DNA of 62,960 nt, taken from NCBI RefSeq assembly GCF_009362815.1, contig NZ_WHNX01000017.1:1-62960 (forward strand), given 5' to 3'. The DNA is from Alkalibaculum sporogenes. Its GTDB lineage: Bacteria; Bacillota; Clostridia; Eubacteriales; Alkalibacteraceae. Position numbers and translations under genes: made by a program. Positions 46,003 through 55,795 of this stretch are shown here, piece by piece (positions within the stretch are counted from its first letter, which is position 1; each line of letters begins with the position of its first letter). The notes beneath the pieces are model-generated. The model was given only the letters and a program-made list of their open reading frames with translations. It had not been told where the DNA came from and did not search any database.

Positions 46003-47319
46003 ATGTTTAAAAAAATCCTTAAAAGTTTTTGTTACGGCATTATACTTGTATATGTATTGTCAGCACCCTTTTATTTGAATAATGTTTATACAAAAAAATA
46101 CCTTACTGATACTTCTAAAGTTGAGTGGTCTGGTGTAATTAACATGTGGGATATACCTAGGCTTACTATTAATGGCAGCGAATTTGCTTGGATTAAGAGT
46201 AGAATAAGCGCATATCAAGAAGTTAATCCTAATATCCATATTTCTTTACGGGAATTACATTATAATGACAATAAAGATATTGCATTTAAAGCCGCATTAA
46301 GTAACAATTATCCTGACATAATGCCTCTTACAATAGACAACGAAACTCTACCTCTCGATCATGTTATACCAATTAATTTTTTAGATGAAGAAGATAGTAT
46401 CATTAGTATAAAAGACGAATTGATCGGAACAGTCTACAAAGATGAAAAAATATGGGGCATCCCTGTTTACTACTCTGTAAATGTGTTAATAATAAATAAG
46501 GATATTTTTGATTCTCTTGGGGTTAAAGTCCCTGAAGATTTAAATTTCGAAGAATTTATATCCTTATTGAAAAGCATTAATGAAAAAGATATTAAAAATG
46601 AAATTATCCCTTATGATTTCTATCTAGGTGACGACAGCTATTCCTACATGCCATTTCTATTAAGTGACGGCGGAAATATTTTTTCTAATGACAATACTAA
46701 AAGTATCGATTTTTATAACCAAGATGTTCTTACTGGTCTACAAAAATTAAATACAATTCATAAACAGATAAATAATTTACCCGACAATTATGGCCTTAGA
46801 CCTAAAGCCCAAGTCGTTAATGATTTTCTAAATAAAAAAACAGCCATCTTAGCAGGAAATCTAACCGATATAAACAGTCTATTAAGAAAATCTAATCAAG
46901 GAGAAGGTTTTGAATTTATTATCATGCCTTACCCGAAGGGCAAAACTGATATGCCGGTCTTTTTTGCTGAGAATGTAGGTAGCTATGCTATAATGGATAC
47001 AGGCAATGAAGAAAAAAATCAGGCTATATACGACTTTATGAAATTTTTGTTAAATGAAGAATCTCAAAATAGCATCGAGTCTATCGGTAGACTACCTGTA
47101 GTGGAAGGATACTCTTATGACTTTGAAACATATCCACACTTAAAAACCATTGATGATAGCAACTTTCTACACATTATGCCATTTTATTTGGATCGTAAAC
47201 TCATACATAACTCAATAGAAGACGAGTTGAAAAATATGTTTATAAAAAACCAAAGTACTACAGAAACATTATATAATATTCAACAAAGTGCTAATCAAAC
47301 AGTTGATAATAAAAAGTAA
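46003..47319 (+). CDS. Extracellular solute-binding protein, family 1-like, membrane-anchored
   Basis: 438 residues. An N-terminal hydrophobic helix (about 10-27) without a lipobox Cys acts as an uncleaved anchor or signal peptide. The rest follows the sugar-binding (MalE/UgpB) plan: WDIPRLTINGSEFAWIKSRI, YPDIMPLTIDNE, IWGIPVYYSVNVLIINKDIF and the closing FMKFLLNEESQ. No ABC permease or ATPase is adjacent, so it may work as a sensor subunit or use a distant transporter. AAGGAGG precedes the ATG. Confidence 0.8.
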   Translation: MFKKILKSFCYGIILVYVLSAPFYLNNVYTKKYLTDTSKVEWSGVINMWDIPRLTINGSEFAWIKSRISAYQEVNPNIHISLRELHYNDNKDIAFKAALSNNYPDIMPLTIDNETLPLDHVIPINFLDEEDSIISIKDELIGTVYKDEKIWGIPVYYSVNVLIINKDIFDSLGVKVPEDLNFEEFISLLKSINEKDIKNEIIPYDFYLGDDSYSYMPFLLSDGGNIFSNDNTKSIDFYNQDVLTGLQKLNTIHKQINNLPDNYGLRPKAQVVNDFLNKKTAILAGNLTDINSLLRKSNQGEGFEFIIMPYPKGKTDMPVFFAENVGSYAIMDTGNEEKNQAIYDFMKFLLNEESQNSIESIGRLPVVEGYSYDFETYPHLKTIDDSNFLHIMPFYLDRKLIHNSIEDELKNMFIKNQSTTETLYNIQQSANQTVDNKK

Positions 47320-47500
47320 ACTTGATAATTCCTTATAAAATTTGTATAATACATTCTTAGGTGAATAATTTTTTTGCTCAATAATATAACTATATATAAA
47401 AATGTAAGTATTGTTCTCTAATATACATATTCTTGCAATCATATCCTTGCAATTACATATGGTCGCGCGCAATAATACTTATCATTGGAGGAAAATCGTA

Positions 47501-48409
47501 ATGAAACATATACTAAATAAATTAGAAACTTTTTTAGATAAAAACTCAATATTAATCGATGAACCTATGAAAAGACACACGTCATTTAAAGTAGGTGGCC
47601 CTGTAGATATTTTGTTAATTCCTAAAACGGAAAAAGAAATTAAGGATATTCTTATTCTATTAAACAACGAAAACTTCCCCTTTTACATAATGGGTAATGG
47701 CTCAAACTTATTAGTATCTGATAAAGGAGTTAGAGGTGCCGTAATTAAGCTATCCGAGAATTATAGTAATTGTGAGGTACAGGATTCAATTTTAAATGCT
47801 CAGTCTGGTATATTGCTTAGTGAATTATCTCAAATCGCCCTGTCAAACAATCTAGGAGGATTTGAGTTTGCCTCTGGAATTCCAGGAACTTTAGGTGGCG
47901 CTGTAACAATGAATGCAGGTGCATACGGTGGTGAAATGAAAGATATACTAATCAGTGCACATGTAATTGATAAAAAAGGTAATATATTCGAGATTGTTAA
48001 CGGCAATTTACAATTAGGCTATCGTACTAGTGCTATACAAGTGCAAGACTTAATTATCTTATCTTCTAAAGTGAAATTATCAGAGTGTTCTAATAATGAA
48101 ATTAAAGAAAAAATGGACGATTTAGAATATAAGCGAAAAAGCAAGCAACCTCTTGAATGGCCAAGTGCAGGCAGTACATTTAAAAGACCTGAAGGTTATT
48201 TTGCAGGAAAACTTATAGAAGATTCAGGATTGAGAGGTTTCCAACTTGGAGGCGCTCAAGTGTCACAAAAACATTGTGGATTTATAATCAACAAAGATAA
48301 TGCAACTGCCAGTGACGTAATTAACCTAATTCATCATGTGCAAAAAGTAGTATATGAGAATTTCGGTGTTAAGCTAGATACAGAAGTAAAACAACTAGGA
48401 GAATTTTAG
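47501..48409 (+). CDS. murB: UDP-N-acetylmuramate dehydrogenase
   Basis: 302 residues, the short (type II) MurB typical of Firmicutes. It reduces UDP-GlcNAc-enolpyruvate to UDP-MurNAc with NADPH and FAD for peptidoglycan. FAD-binding features: HTSFKVGGPVD, FYIMGNGSNLLVSD and GIPGTLGGAVTMNAGAYGGEM; the proton-donor Ser is in PSAGSTFKRP, and C-terminal GLRGFQLGGAQVSQKHCGFI is conserved. The start at 47501 follows GGAGG by 9 nt; the open frame extends 30 codons further but without a site. A preceding 181-nt gap separates it from the solute-binding protein gene. Confidence 0.96.
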   Translation: MKHILNKLETFLDKNSILIDEPMKRHTSFKVGGPVDILLIPKTEKEIKDILILLNNENFPFYIMGNGSNLLVSDKGVRGAVIKLSENYSNCEVQDSILNAQSGILLSELSQIALSNNLGGFEFASGIPGTLGGAVTMNAGAYGGEMKDILISAHVIDKKGNIFEIVNGNLQLGYRTSAIQVQDLIILSSKVKLSECSNNEIKEKMDDLEYKRKSKQPLEWPSAGSTFKRPEGYFAGKLIEDSGLRGFQLGGAQVSQKHCGFIINKDNATASDVINLIHHVQKVVYENFGVKLDTEVKQLGEF

Positions 48410-48539
48410 TATCATAGGGTCAATTATTTTTGAATAGGTTATTCATTGATGAGCCGACCCTAGCCTATTTAAGCTTATATGGTGTATCTATGAAAAATTA
48501 GATATCAGTTGCGTCTGTCTTAGATAGAGTGAAATCACT

Positions 48540-49283
48540 TTATAATTGATTTGTTTTTCCGCTTGCAAGTACTGCGAAATAGACCTTGAGTGCTCCATTG
48601 TCCAATAATTTTGCACTGCATTCATCTATTGTAGCACCAGTTGTATAAACATCATCTACTAACAAAATTGTTTTCTCATTAATAACATCCTTATTTGTTA
48701 CTTTAAATGCATTCTTGACATTAGAAAATCTTTCTTCCTTACTAAGTTTTAATTGATGTGGTGTATCCTTTTGCCTAATAAGTGTATTTATACATAGTTT
48801 TATATCTAATGCCTTATCCATTTGAGTAAATTCATTAATTATTCCATTGGAAATCTTTTCACTTTGATTATACCCTCTTGTTTTAAATCTATTTTCATGT
48901 AATGGAATAGGAATTATATAGTCTAGTTCTTCTAACCAACTGCAATTTTTCATGCTTTTACCTAATACTTTACCCATGTATACTGCAAGCTCTGGGCAGT
49001 TAGAAAATTTAATATTGTGTATTATTGTTTTAATTGATCCTTCATAATTATAGAGAGCAAACCCTTCTTGATAATTATAATTATATGTAATACAACCGCT
49101 ACAATAATTTTTTCCATCATCTATTTCTTTCCCGCATTTCTTACACTTTTCATCACCAACCATGTCTAGACTACTTTTGCATTGGTGACATATAAACTCA
49201 TCTGAAAAAAAAATTACCCGCTTGCATATTGGACATCTTCCATTTGGGATAAATATGATATCGAGAAATTTATCAATCATCAT
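48540..49283 (-). CDS. comF: ComF-family phosphoribosyltransferase-like protein
   Basis: 247 residues. Four CxxC-type pairs at the front (GRCPICKR, FICHQCKS, EKCKKCGK, YCSGC) form a zinc-binding domain; the C-terminal half has the PRPP-binding loop ILLVDDVYTTGATIDEC. ComF proteins support DNA uptake by helping the ComFA helicase; here the partner upstream is RecD2 instead, whose stop it overlaps by 11 nt, suggesting coupled translation and a role in DNA processing. Confidence 0.93.
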   Translation of the reverse strand: MMIDKFLDIIFIPNGRCPICKRVIFFSDEFICHQCKSSLDMVGDEKCKKCGKEIDDGKNYCSGCITYNYNYQEGFALYNYEGSIKTIIHNIKFSNCPELAVYMGKVLGKSMKNCSWLEELDYIIPIPLHENRFKTRGYNQSEKISNGIINEFTQMDKALDIKLCINTLIRQKDTPHQLKLSKEERFSNVKNAFKVTNKDVINEKTILLVDDVYTTGATIDECSAKLLDNGALKVYFAVLASGKTNQL

Positions 49284-51489
49284 AGCCTTGCTCTATAAAA
49301 ATATTGTTTTCTATCCTTTGTCTCAACCCTGTATTTCTTTTAATATTATTTGCATTCTGAACTAAGCCCTGTAAAAACTGTTTTCGTCCAACAAGTATTA
49401 CCATATCCTTTGCTCTAGTCACAGCAGTATAAAATAAATTTCTATTCAATAAAATACTAGGCCCACTAAATATAGGCATAATCACTACAGGAAATTCACT
49501 TCCCTGACTTTTGTGTACCGTAATAGCATAAGAATGCATAATTTCATCTAGTTCTTCAAAATCATATATAACTCTTTTATCGTAGTCAAATGTCGCAGTT
49601 AGTTTTTTGCCTTCGGTATTAATTTTATCTATAAATCCAATATCTCCATTAAATATTCCTTTGCCCTTTTCCCCACCTTCTATGGAATCCCATTCCTTTT
49701 GATAATTATTTTTAATTTGCATAATCTTATCACCTTCTCTAAACACTGTGGTAGCAATAGATTTTTCTGCTTTATCTTCAGCAGGTGGATTAATGCTATT
49801 TTGTAGGGCACTGTTTAACTCATGCACTCCTACAGGACCTTTTTTAACAGGTGTAATAATCTGAATATCTTCCATAAAATTAAACTTAGTTAATCTTTGA
49901 GTGCATAATTCTAATATTTTCCTTTTTATTTTTTCCCCAGTAAAGGACTCTATAAAAAAGAAATCTTTATCTTTTTCATTTAATATTGGAAGATCTCCAT
50001 TATTTATCCTATGAGCATTCACAACAATCATACTCTCTTGGGCTTGTCTAAATATTTTGTTTAATTTAACGACTTCTAATACATTGCTATCTATTAAATC
50101 TTTTAATACATTACCAGGACCAACAGATGGTAGTTGGTTAATATCCCCTACAAAGACAATTCTAGTTCCTAAAGTCACTGCTTTTAATAAGCTATTCATT
50201 AGCAATATATCAATCATAGATGCTTCATCTATAATAATAACGTCATATTCCAATGGATTTTCTTCATTTTTCTCAAAACTCTGATTACCTTCTCCCATGG
50301 CAAATCCGTATTCTAATAACCTATGAATTGTAGTGGATTTTGATCCTGTAGCTTCGCTCATTCTTTTTGCAGCTCTTCCTGTTGGAGCAGCTAAAGCAAC
50401 CTGATAATTGAGCCTTTTGAATATATCTAGGATGCAATTTATAATAGTTGTCTTACCTGTTCCAGGACCTCCCGTAATAATAATAACACCATATAGAACA
50501 GCTGATTTTATTGCCTCGACCTGAATTTCATCTAATTCAATATTATTTTCTTCTTGAAACTTTAAAATAATATTGTCAATATCGATTCTTTCTTTTTCAT
50601 AAGGAAAATTACTTAAACTAATAATAGAATTTGCAACATTCTCTTCTGCCTTAAAAAGTGGCATTGAATAATAAACTCTTTGATCGTCGATAATTTGAAG
50701 CTTGACCTCTCCATGTAACGTCAATTCTCTAAGATGATACTCTACTAAATCCAAGTCTACCATCAAAAGATTTGCACCATTTCTAATTAGACTTTCTTCT
50801 GAAAGAAACATATGCCCTTCTCTATAACACATTTGCAAAGAGTGCTTTATACCTGCAGATATTCTAAAAGGGTCTTCACTCTCAATTCCTATACTCATAG
50901 CAATTGTATCAGCAGACTTAAAACCCATCCCCGGTACATCGTCGATAACTTTATATGGATTTTCCTTAATAGTGGATATAGTATTTTCTTTATATGCTTT
51001 GTATATTCGCATTGCGTATGTCGAAGTTATACCAAATGTACCTAGGTAAACAATACTTTCCATAACTTCTCTATTTTCATTAAAAGATTCTGATATAGAG
51101 AGTGCTGTCTTTTCTCCAATCCCTGGTACGTCTGCAAGTTTTAAAGGATTATACCTTATAACTTCTATAACCTGATCTCCAAAATGTTCTACTAATAATT
51201 TAGCTTTTTTTTCTCCTATTCCAGTGATAATTCCAGAACTGAGATACCTCTCCATTCCCTGAGTACTGGTAGGAACCTCAACTTCAAAATGACTTGCTTT
51301 TAATTGCATGCCAAAACTCGAATGTTCTACCCATTGCCCTGTTACAGATAGGTATTCTCCTCTTTTTAACATAGGAAAGTTTCCAACCACAGTAACGAGT
51401 TTACTATTACACTCTATTTCCATAACCGTATAATGATTGCTCTCATTATAAAATATTATTTTGTCAACATAACCATAAATTTTTACCAT
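49273..51489 (-). CDS. recD2: RecD-like ATP-dependent DNA helicase (RecD2)
   Basis: 738 residues. An N-terminal OB-like domain (1-80), helix-hairpin-helix repeats (GIGEKKAKLLVEHFG, DVPGIGEKTALSISE, DDVPGMGFKSADTIA, residues 90-205), then the SF1B helicase core with Walker A ITGGPGTGKTTIIN (about 345), Walker B VIIDEASMID, motif III VGDINQLPSVGPG and late motif ITVHKSQGSEFPVV and FYTAVTRAK. This is the stand-alone RecD2 of organisms with AddAB rather than RecBC; it unwinds DNA 5' to 3' in repair. First gene of recD2-comF. Confidence 0.95.
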   Translation of the reverse strand: MVKIYGYVDKIIFYNESNHYTVMEIECNSKLVTVVGNFPMLKRGEYLSVTGQWVEHSSFGMQLKASHFEVEVPTSTQGMERYLSSGIITGIGEKKAKLLVEHFGDQVIEVIRYNPLKLADVPGIGEKTALSISESFNENREVMESIVYLGTFGITSTYAMRIYKAYKENTISTIKENPYKVIDDVPGMGFKSADTIAMSIGIESEDPFRISAGIKHSLQMCYREGHMFLSEESLIRNGANLLMVDLDLVEYHLRELTLHGEVKLQIIDDQRVYYSMPLFKAEENVANSIISLSNFPYEKERIDIDNIILKFQEENNIELDEIQVEAIKSAVLYGVIIITGGPGTGKTTIINCILDIFKRLNYQVALAAPTGRAAKRMSEATGSKSTTIHRLLEYGFAMGEGNQSFEKNEENPLEYDVIIIDEASMIDILLMNSLLKAVTLGTRIVFVGDINQLPSVGPGNVLKDLIDSNVLEVVKLNKIFRQAQESMIVVNAHRINNGDLPILNEKDKDFFFIESFTGEKIKRKILELCTQRLTKFNFMEDIQIITPVKKGPVGVHELNSALQNSINPPAEDKAEKSIATTVFREGDKIMQIKNNYQKEWDSIEGGEKGKGIFNGDIGFIDKINTEGKKLTATFDYDKRVIYDFEELDEIMHSYAITVHKSQGSEFPVVIMPIFSGPSILLNRNLFYTAVTRAKDMVILVGRKQFLQGLVQNANNIKRNTGLRQRIENNIFIEQGYDD

Positions 51490-51775
51490 AAATTCTTTAC
51501 CTCGCCATATAAGCTTTTGCTTACAATATACTATATCATTATATCATATTTTGGGTGGACGTACGTAGAGTCTGCTTTATCCTACGCAGATTATCCTCAA
51601 CCCCTTTGGGGTGACCGTCGTTTGCACTTGCTCATAGAATTCATTTCCTTTTCTTGTGCAAGCACATAAAATGATTTAAATTCTGCGAGCCAATCTGCTA
51701 GTGCGGAAATTATATCATAAATGAGAAGTGAGAGGTAAGAAGTGAGAGGTGAGATGCTAGAATCTGAATTTTATT
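51490..51775. other. Gene-free stretch with inverted repeats and a tandem 13-mer
   Basis: No gene is seen. ACCCCTTTGGGGT at about 51600 and a TTGCAC/GTGCAA pair (about 51624 and 51655) are possible stems. AGAAGTGAGAGGT occurs twice in tandem at 51724-51736 and 51738-51750. Confidence 0.5.
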
Positions 51776-51815
51776 TAAAAAAGGAATAAGAGTAAAAAAT
51801 ATCACCCTTATTCCT
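51776..51815. terminator. Terminator downstream of fabV
   Basis: GGAATAAG and CTTATTCC frame a hairpin; on the minus strand, after the fabV stop, seven T follow. Confidence 0.85.
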
Positions 51816-51826
51816 CTCTTAATTTA

Positions 51827-53020
51827 TTAAATAAGTTCTATCTCACTGAGTGCATCCATATCTACATCTTCATTGTAATCTACATTTTCAAAATCAAATC
51901 CATTTATCTTCATAAAATCGCTAATAAAACCTTTTATATCTGATAATTCGTGTAAATTTTCATTATTTATGTTTGCTAGTATTTCTTTAACTTTTTCTTG
52001 TAGCTGTTCATCTTGTTCTAAATTATCTGGTCTAAGTCTGTTGACTTCATCTATAATTGGCTGTTCTCCGTAAATCATATCCTTAAACAATCTATATTTT
52101 TGCTCTATCTCACCTTCATGAGTTCCTGCTTCTTTCATCAATTTATAGAGAATTGCACCATATACTGGAAATATAGGTATATAAACGCTAGCCTTCGTAA
52201 CTATAGCTTTACTAGCAGAGATTAATGCTTCACCATTATATTTTTTCTTTAAAATAGGATTCATTACAGCTGCTGTTTCGTCAAGGTGATTCTTAGCCAT
52301 ACCTATAGTACCATGATGATATATTTCATATGTGGCAGGTGATCCTAAATAAGTATAAGCCACAGTTTTAAATCCTTCATTTAATAAATCTGCTTCATCA
52401 AGCATGTCTATCCATATCTTCCAATCTTCTCCACCCATAACTTTTATTGTGTTTTGAATTTCTTCTGGAGTAGCTGCTTCCATCTTTTCTTCTTTGAGTA
52501 ATTCATTGTTTATATCGATTGTGTATCCTTTTACTTCTTTATTAATGCTCTTTAGCGTTGAAATATATGTTTCGCCTGTATAAGGATCAGTTCTTCTATT
52601 TGATGCCAAGGAGTATATAAGAAGATCAATTTTTCCGTATTCCTTCTTAATATATGTCATAACTTGATCCTTCATCTCTAATGAAAAAGCATCTCCGACA
52701 AAATCTTTATACTTTAATCCTGCTTTTTTAGCATAGTGTTGGAAATACACATTATTCCACCAACCTGCAGTACCAGTCTTATTCTTTTTAGGTTCAACTT
52801 CAAATGAAACATTTATTGTGTTTGATTTGCATCCAAATCCTAAACTTATTCTACTTGCTAAGCCATAGCCTGATGATCCTCCTATAATAAGTACATTCTT
52901 AGGTCCTTTAAAGCTTTCTTGGCTCTCTACATATTCTATCTGTCTCTTTACATTTTCCTTACACCCTAAAGGATGTACCCGGATGCAAATGTTGTTTTTA
53001 ATTACGGGCTTTATTATCAT
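51827..53020 (-). CDS. fabV: Trans-2-enoyl-CoA/ACP reductase, FabV type
   Basis: 397 residues, the expected length for FabV. It reduces trans-2-enoyl-ACP (or -CoA) with NADH, the last step of each fatty acid elongation cycle. Seen: FKGPKNVLIIGGSSGYGLAS (extended SDR nucleotide site), the active-site Y-x8-K in YEIYHHGTIGMAK (about 235-244) and the conserved FDVDYNEDVD-like tail (FENVDYNEDVD). The ATG at 53020 has GGGAGG 8 nt upstream; a TTG at 53056 has none. No fabI, fabK or fabL is seen in the divergent operon, so FabV is probably the main enoyl reductase. Confidence 0.95.
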   Translation of the reverse strand: MIIKPVIKNNICIRVHPLGCKENVKRQIEYVESQESFKGPKNVLIIGGSSGYGLASRISLGFGCKSNTINVSFEVEPKKNKTGTAGWWNNVYFQHYAKKAGLKYKDFVGDAFSLEMKDQVMTYIKKEYGKIDLLIYSLASNRRTDPYTGETYISTLKSINKEVKGYTIDINNELLKEEKMEAATPEEIQNTIKVMGGEDWKIWIDMLDEADLLNEGFKTVAYTYLGSPATYEIYHHGTIGMAKNHLDETAAVMNPILKKKYNGEALISASKAIVTKASVYIPIFPVYGAILYKLMKEAGTHEGEIEQKYRLFKDMIYGEQPIIDEVNRLRPDNLEQDEQLQEKVKEILANINNENLHELSDIKGFISDFMKINGFDFENVDYNEDVDMDALSEIELI

Positions 53021-53052
53021 TCCCTGTGCCTCCCAGTGTACTTTTTTTGTTG

Positions 53053-53127
53053 ACAAACATTAATATTTGTATTATATTTCAAATATACTTTGATTGTCAA
53101 AGGATTTAATGCAAATACTGTTTGCAT
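53053..53127. promoter_or_regulatory. Divergent fabV/acc-fab control region with three dyads
   Basis: On the minus strand TTGACA (53095-53100) and TATAAT (53071-53076), 18 nt apart, form a fabV promoter. Its -35 box is covered by the perfect dyad CTTTGATTGTCAAAG (53088-53102), similar to the FabT/MarR-type operator of fab genes. A second perfect dyad ATGCAAATACTGTTTGCAT (53109-53127) lies on the accB side, and an imperfect one ACAAACATTAATATTTGT at 53053-53070. A fatty-acid-responsive repressor probably acts on both directions. Confidence 0.7.
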
Positions 53128-53147
53128 AATGGTAGGAGGTACCTAAT

Positions 53148-53597
53148 TTGAATATTAATGAAATATTAGTATTAATAGATAAGTTAAATGAGACTAGCAT
53201 AAATGAATTAAATTTAACAGATAATAGCTTTAGTCTTCACATTTCTAAAAACATAGCTAACACTTCTGTATCACATGTGCCAGAGATTGTCACACCTAAA
53301 TTAACTATAGAAAAATCTACTAATGATCAGACTATTGAAACTTTTAATGAAAAAGACATAATAGTGAAATCACCTTTAGTAGGAATATATTATGAGGCTG
53401 CATCTGTAGATGCAAAACCCTTTGTCAGCATAGGTCAAAAGGTTAATGCAGGAGATGTTGTCTGTATTATAGAAGCTATGAAAATATTTAATGAAATTAA
53501 AAGTCCATGTAGTGGTATTGTGAAGAAAATATTCCCTTCTAACTTAGAAGTAATAGAATATGATCAATCACTTATTGTTATAGGAGAAGATATATAA
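53148..53597 (+). CDS. accB: Biotin carboxyl carrier protein of acetyl-CoA carboxylase
   Basis: 149 residues starting with TTG (AGGAGGT 8 nt upstream). The C-terminal 75 residues are the biotinyl domain with the carrier Lys in CIIEAMKIFNEIKSPCSGIV; the usual second Met of AMKM is Ile here. The N-terminal half is a variable linker. First gene of the ten-gene acc-fab operon; its stop overlaps the accC ATG by one base. Confidence 0.95.
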   Translation: MNINEILVLIDKLNETSINELNLTDNSFSLHISKNIANTSVSHVPEIVTPKLTIEKSTNDQTIETFNEKDIIVKSPLVGIYYEAASVDAKPFVSIGQKVNAGDVVCIIEAMKIFNEIKSPCSGIVKKIFPSNLEVIEYDQSLIVIGEDI

Positions 53598-54943
53598 TGG
53601 CACAAATTAAGAGAATCCTCATTGCTAATAGAGGCGAAATTGCCGTGCGTATTATACGAGGGTGTAAGGAACTTGGCATAGAGACCATTAGCATCTATTC
53701 TACAGCTGATAAAGAAAGTCTACACGTTGCCCTTGCTGATTATTCAATTTGCGTTGGTCCAGGTGCTGTACAAGATAGTTATTTAAATTTAGAGCGAATT
53801 ATGAGTGCCGCTGTAGCTCTAGCTGTCGACGCGATACATCCTGGATACGGATTTCTTTCAGAAAATAGCAAATTTGCTCAAATGTGCGAAGAGTGTAACA
53901 TCGCTTTTATTGGACCGGCATCTAATTCTATTAAACTAATGGGAAACAAATCTACTGCAAGAGAGATTATGGCTGCTAACAATGTACCGGTAATTCCTGG
54001 ATCCGATGGTATAGTAGAAACTCCTGAAGAAGCAAATAAAATTGCTGAAATTATAGGTTTTCCAGTAATTGTTAAAGCGTCTCTTGGTGGTGGCGGTAAA
54101 GGAATGCGTATAATAAATAGCTCAGATGAAATGGAAAAATTTATAGATCAAGCTAGAGCCGAAGCATCAAATGCTTTTGGAGATGCTTCAATCTATATAG
54201 AAAAATATATAACTACTTCTAAACATATAGAGTTTCAGATTTTAGCTGATAAATACGGAAATGTGGTTCACTTAAATGATAGAGAGTGCTCCATACAGAG
54301 AAATAATCAAAAAGTTTTAGAAGAAGCTCCTGCCTCGTGTCTTGATGATGAACTACGGGCTAGAATGGGTCACACAGCTGTAGAAGCTGCGAAGGCAATT
54401 GGTTATATAAATGCCGGTACCATCGAATTCTTAGTGGATGAAAATAATAATTTTTATTTTATGGAAATGAATACTCGAATACAAGTTGAACATCCTATAA
54501 CTGAGATGATAACAGGCGTCGATTTAATAAAACAACAAATCAAGATAGCGGAAGGTGAGCATCTCCCTTTTATACAAGAAGATATAAAAATACATGGTCA
54601 TGCTATCGAATGCAGAATAAATGCTGAAGACCCAGATAATAACTTTACACCTTGTGCTGGGTTAATAAAGGAGCTACACTTACCTGGCGGCAAAGGAGTA
54701 AGAATCGATTCACATATCTACCAAAATTATAAAATACCCTTGTATTATGACTCTATGATATGTAAACTAATTACTTGGGGAGATAATAGAGAAGAAGCCA
54801 TAAGCAAAATGAACATGGCTTTAAGTGAAGTAATTATAGAAGATATTAAAACAAATGTATCATTACTACAAAAAATTATTGAACATCCGGACTTTTTAGT
54901 TGGAAATATTGATACTAAATTTTTAAATAAAATCATAAGATAG
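53597..54943 (+). CDS. accC: Biotin carboxylase subunit of acetyl-CoA carboxylase
   Basis: 448 residues with the ATP-grasp fold: KRILIANRGEIAVRIIRGC at the start, DAIHPGYGFLSEN, the Gly-rich loop KASLGGGGKGMRI (about 160), catalytic EFLVDENNNFYFMEMNTRIQVEHPITE and GHAIECRINAEDP. It carboxylates the biotin on AccB with bicarbonate and ATP. Translationally coupled to accB. Confidence 0.97.
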   Translation: MAQIKRILIANRGEIAVRIIRGCKELGIETISIYSTADKESLHVALADYSICVGPGAVQDSYLNLERIMSAAVALAVDAIHPGYGFLSENSKFAQMCEECNIAFIGPASNSIKLMGNKSTAREIMAANNVPVIPGSDGIVETPEEANKIAEIIGFPVIVKASLGGGGKGMRIINSSDEMEKFIDQARAEASNAFGDASIYIEKYITTSKHIEFQILADKYGNVVHLNDRECSIQRNNQKVLEEAPASCLDDELRARMGHTAVEAAKAIGYINAGTIEFLVDENNNFYFMEMNTRIQVEHPITEMITGVDLIKQQIKIAEGEHLPFIQEDIKIHGHAIECRINAEDPDNNFTPCAGLIKELHLPGGKGVRIDSHIYQNYKIPLYYDSMICKLITWGDNREEAISKMNMALSEVIIEDIKTNVSLLQKIIEHPDFLVGNIDTKFLNKIIR

Positions 54944-54952
54944 GTTGATTCT

Positions 54953-55795
54953 ATGTTTAGCTTTTTAAATAATTATAAAAAATTTAAGGTAACTGATAAA
55001 GAGGAAAAAAAAATTCCCGAAAACTTATATACCAAATGTGAAAGTTGCCTTACATTAGTATACCATGAAGATTTAAATAACCATGATTACATCTGTCCAA
55101 AATGTAATTTTCATTTTCGTTTAAATGCAATGCAGAGGCTTGATTTCACTCTTGACCCTGGCACATTTCGAGAATTTAATAAACTAATGAAGACTAAAAA
55201 CATACTAAAGTTTCCTAAGTACAGTGAGAAAATAAATAAAGTTATGAAAGAAACTGATATTCGTGAGGCTGTTGTTACAGGCTACGGTGAAATCAATGGT
55301 AAAAGATGTGTAGTTGCAGTTATGGATAGTCATTTCTTCATGGGTAGCATGGGTACTGTAGTTGGAGAAAAAATATCACAAGCTGTAGAACGATCAATAA
55401 AGAACAAATTACCCCTGATTATCTTTACAGCTTCTGGTGGAGCAAGAATGCAAGAGGGTATTTTTTCACTAATGCAAATGGCAAAAGTCAGTAGTACATT
55501 AAAAAAACATCATGATCAAGGTTTATTATATGTAAGTGTTCTTACCCATCCTACTACTGGCGGCGTTACTGCAAGCTTTGCTATGCTTGGAGATATCATA
55601 CTTGCTGAGCCAGGTGCTTTAATAGGCTTTGCCGGTCCTAGAGTTATCAAGCAGACTATTAGACAAGAGCTACCTGAAGGATTTCAAAGTTCTGAGTTCC
55701 TTCAAGAACATGGATTTGTAGATGCTGTAGTACCTAGAAAGAAAATGAAAGAAATGCTACATAATATTCTAGTAATCCATGAGGTGAAACCATGA
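54953..55795 (+). CDS. accD: Acetyl-CoA carboxylase carboxyltransferase subunit beta
   Basis: 280 residues. The N-terminal zinc ribbon is YTKCESCLTLVYHEDLNNHD with ICPKCNFHF; the crotonase-like core includes TASGGARMQEGIFSLMQMAK and GDIILAEPGALIGFAGPRVI. It pairs with AccA to transfer the carboxyl group to acetyl-CoA, forming malonyl-CoA. The stop overlaps the accA start by 4 nt. Confidence 0.97.
   Translation: MFSFLNNYKKFKVTDKEEKKIPENLYTKCESCLTLVYHEDLNNHDYICPKCNFHFRLNAMQRLDFTLDPGTFREFNKLMKTKNILKFPKYSEKINKVMKETDIREAVVTGYGEINGKRCVVAVMDSHFFMGSMGTVVGEKISQAVERSIKNKLPLIIFTASGGARMQEGIFSLMQMAKVSSTLKKHHDQGLLYVSVLTHPTTGGVTASFAMLGDIILAEPGALIGFAGPRVIKQTIRQELPEGFQSSEFLQEHGFVDAVVPRKKMKEMLHNILVIHEVKP

Noticed and set aside
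48415-48463. AGGGTC..GACCCT pair between murB and comF as a terminator
   Set aside because: Six base pairs around a loop of more than 30 nt and no T-run; too weak to call.
51724-51750. Tandem 13-mer as part of a CRISPR array
   Set aside because: Only two copies with a one-base spacer and no cas genes; a simple short tandem duplication.
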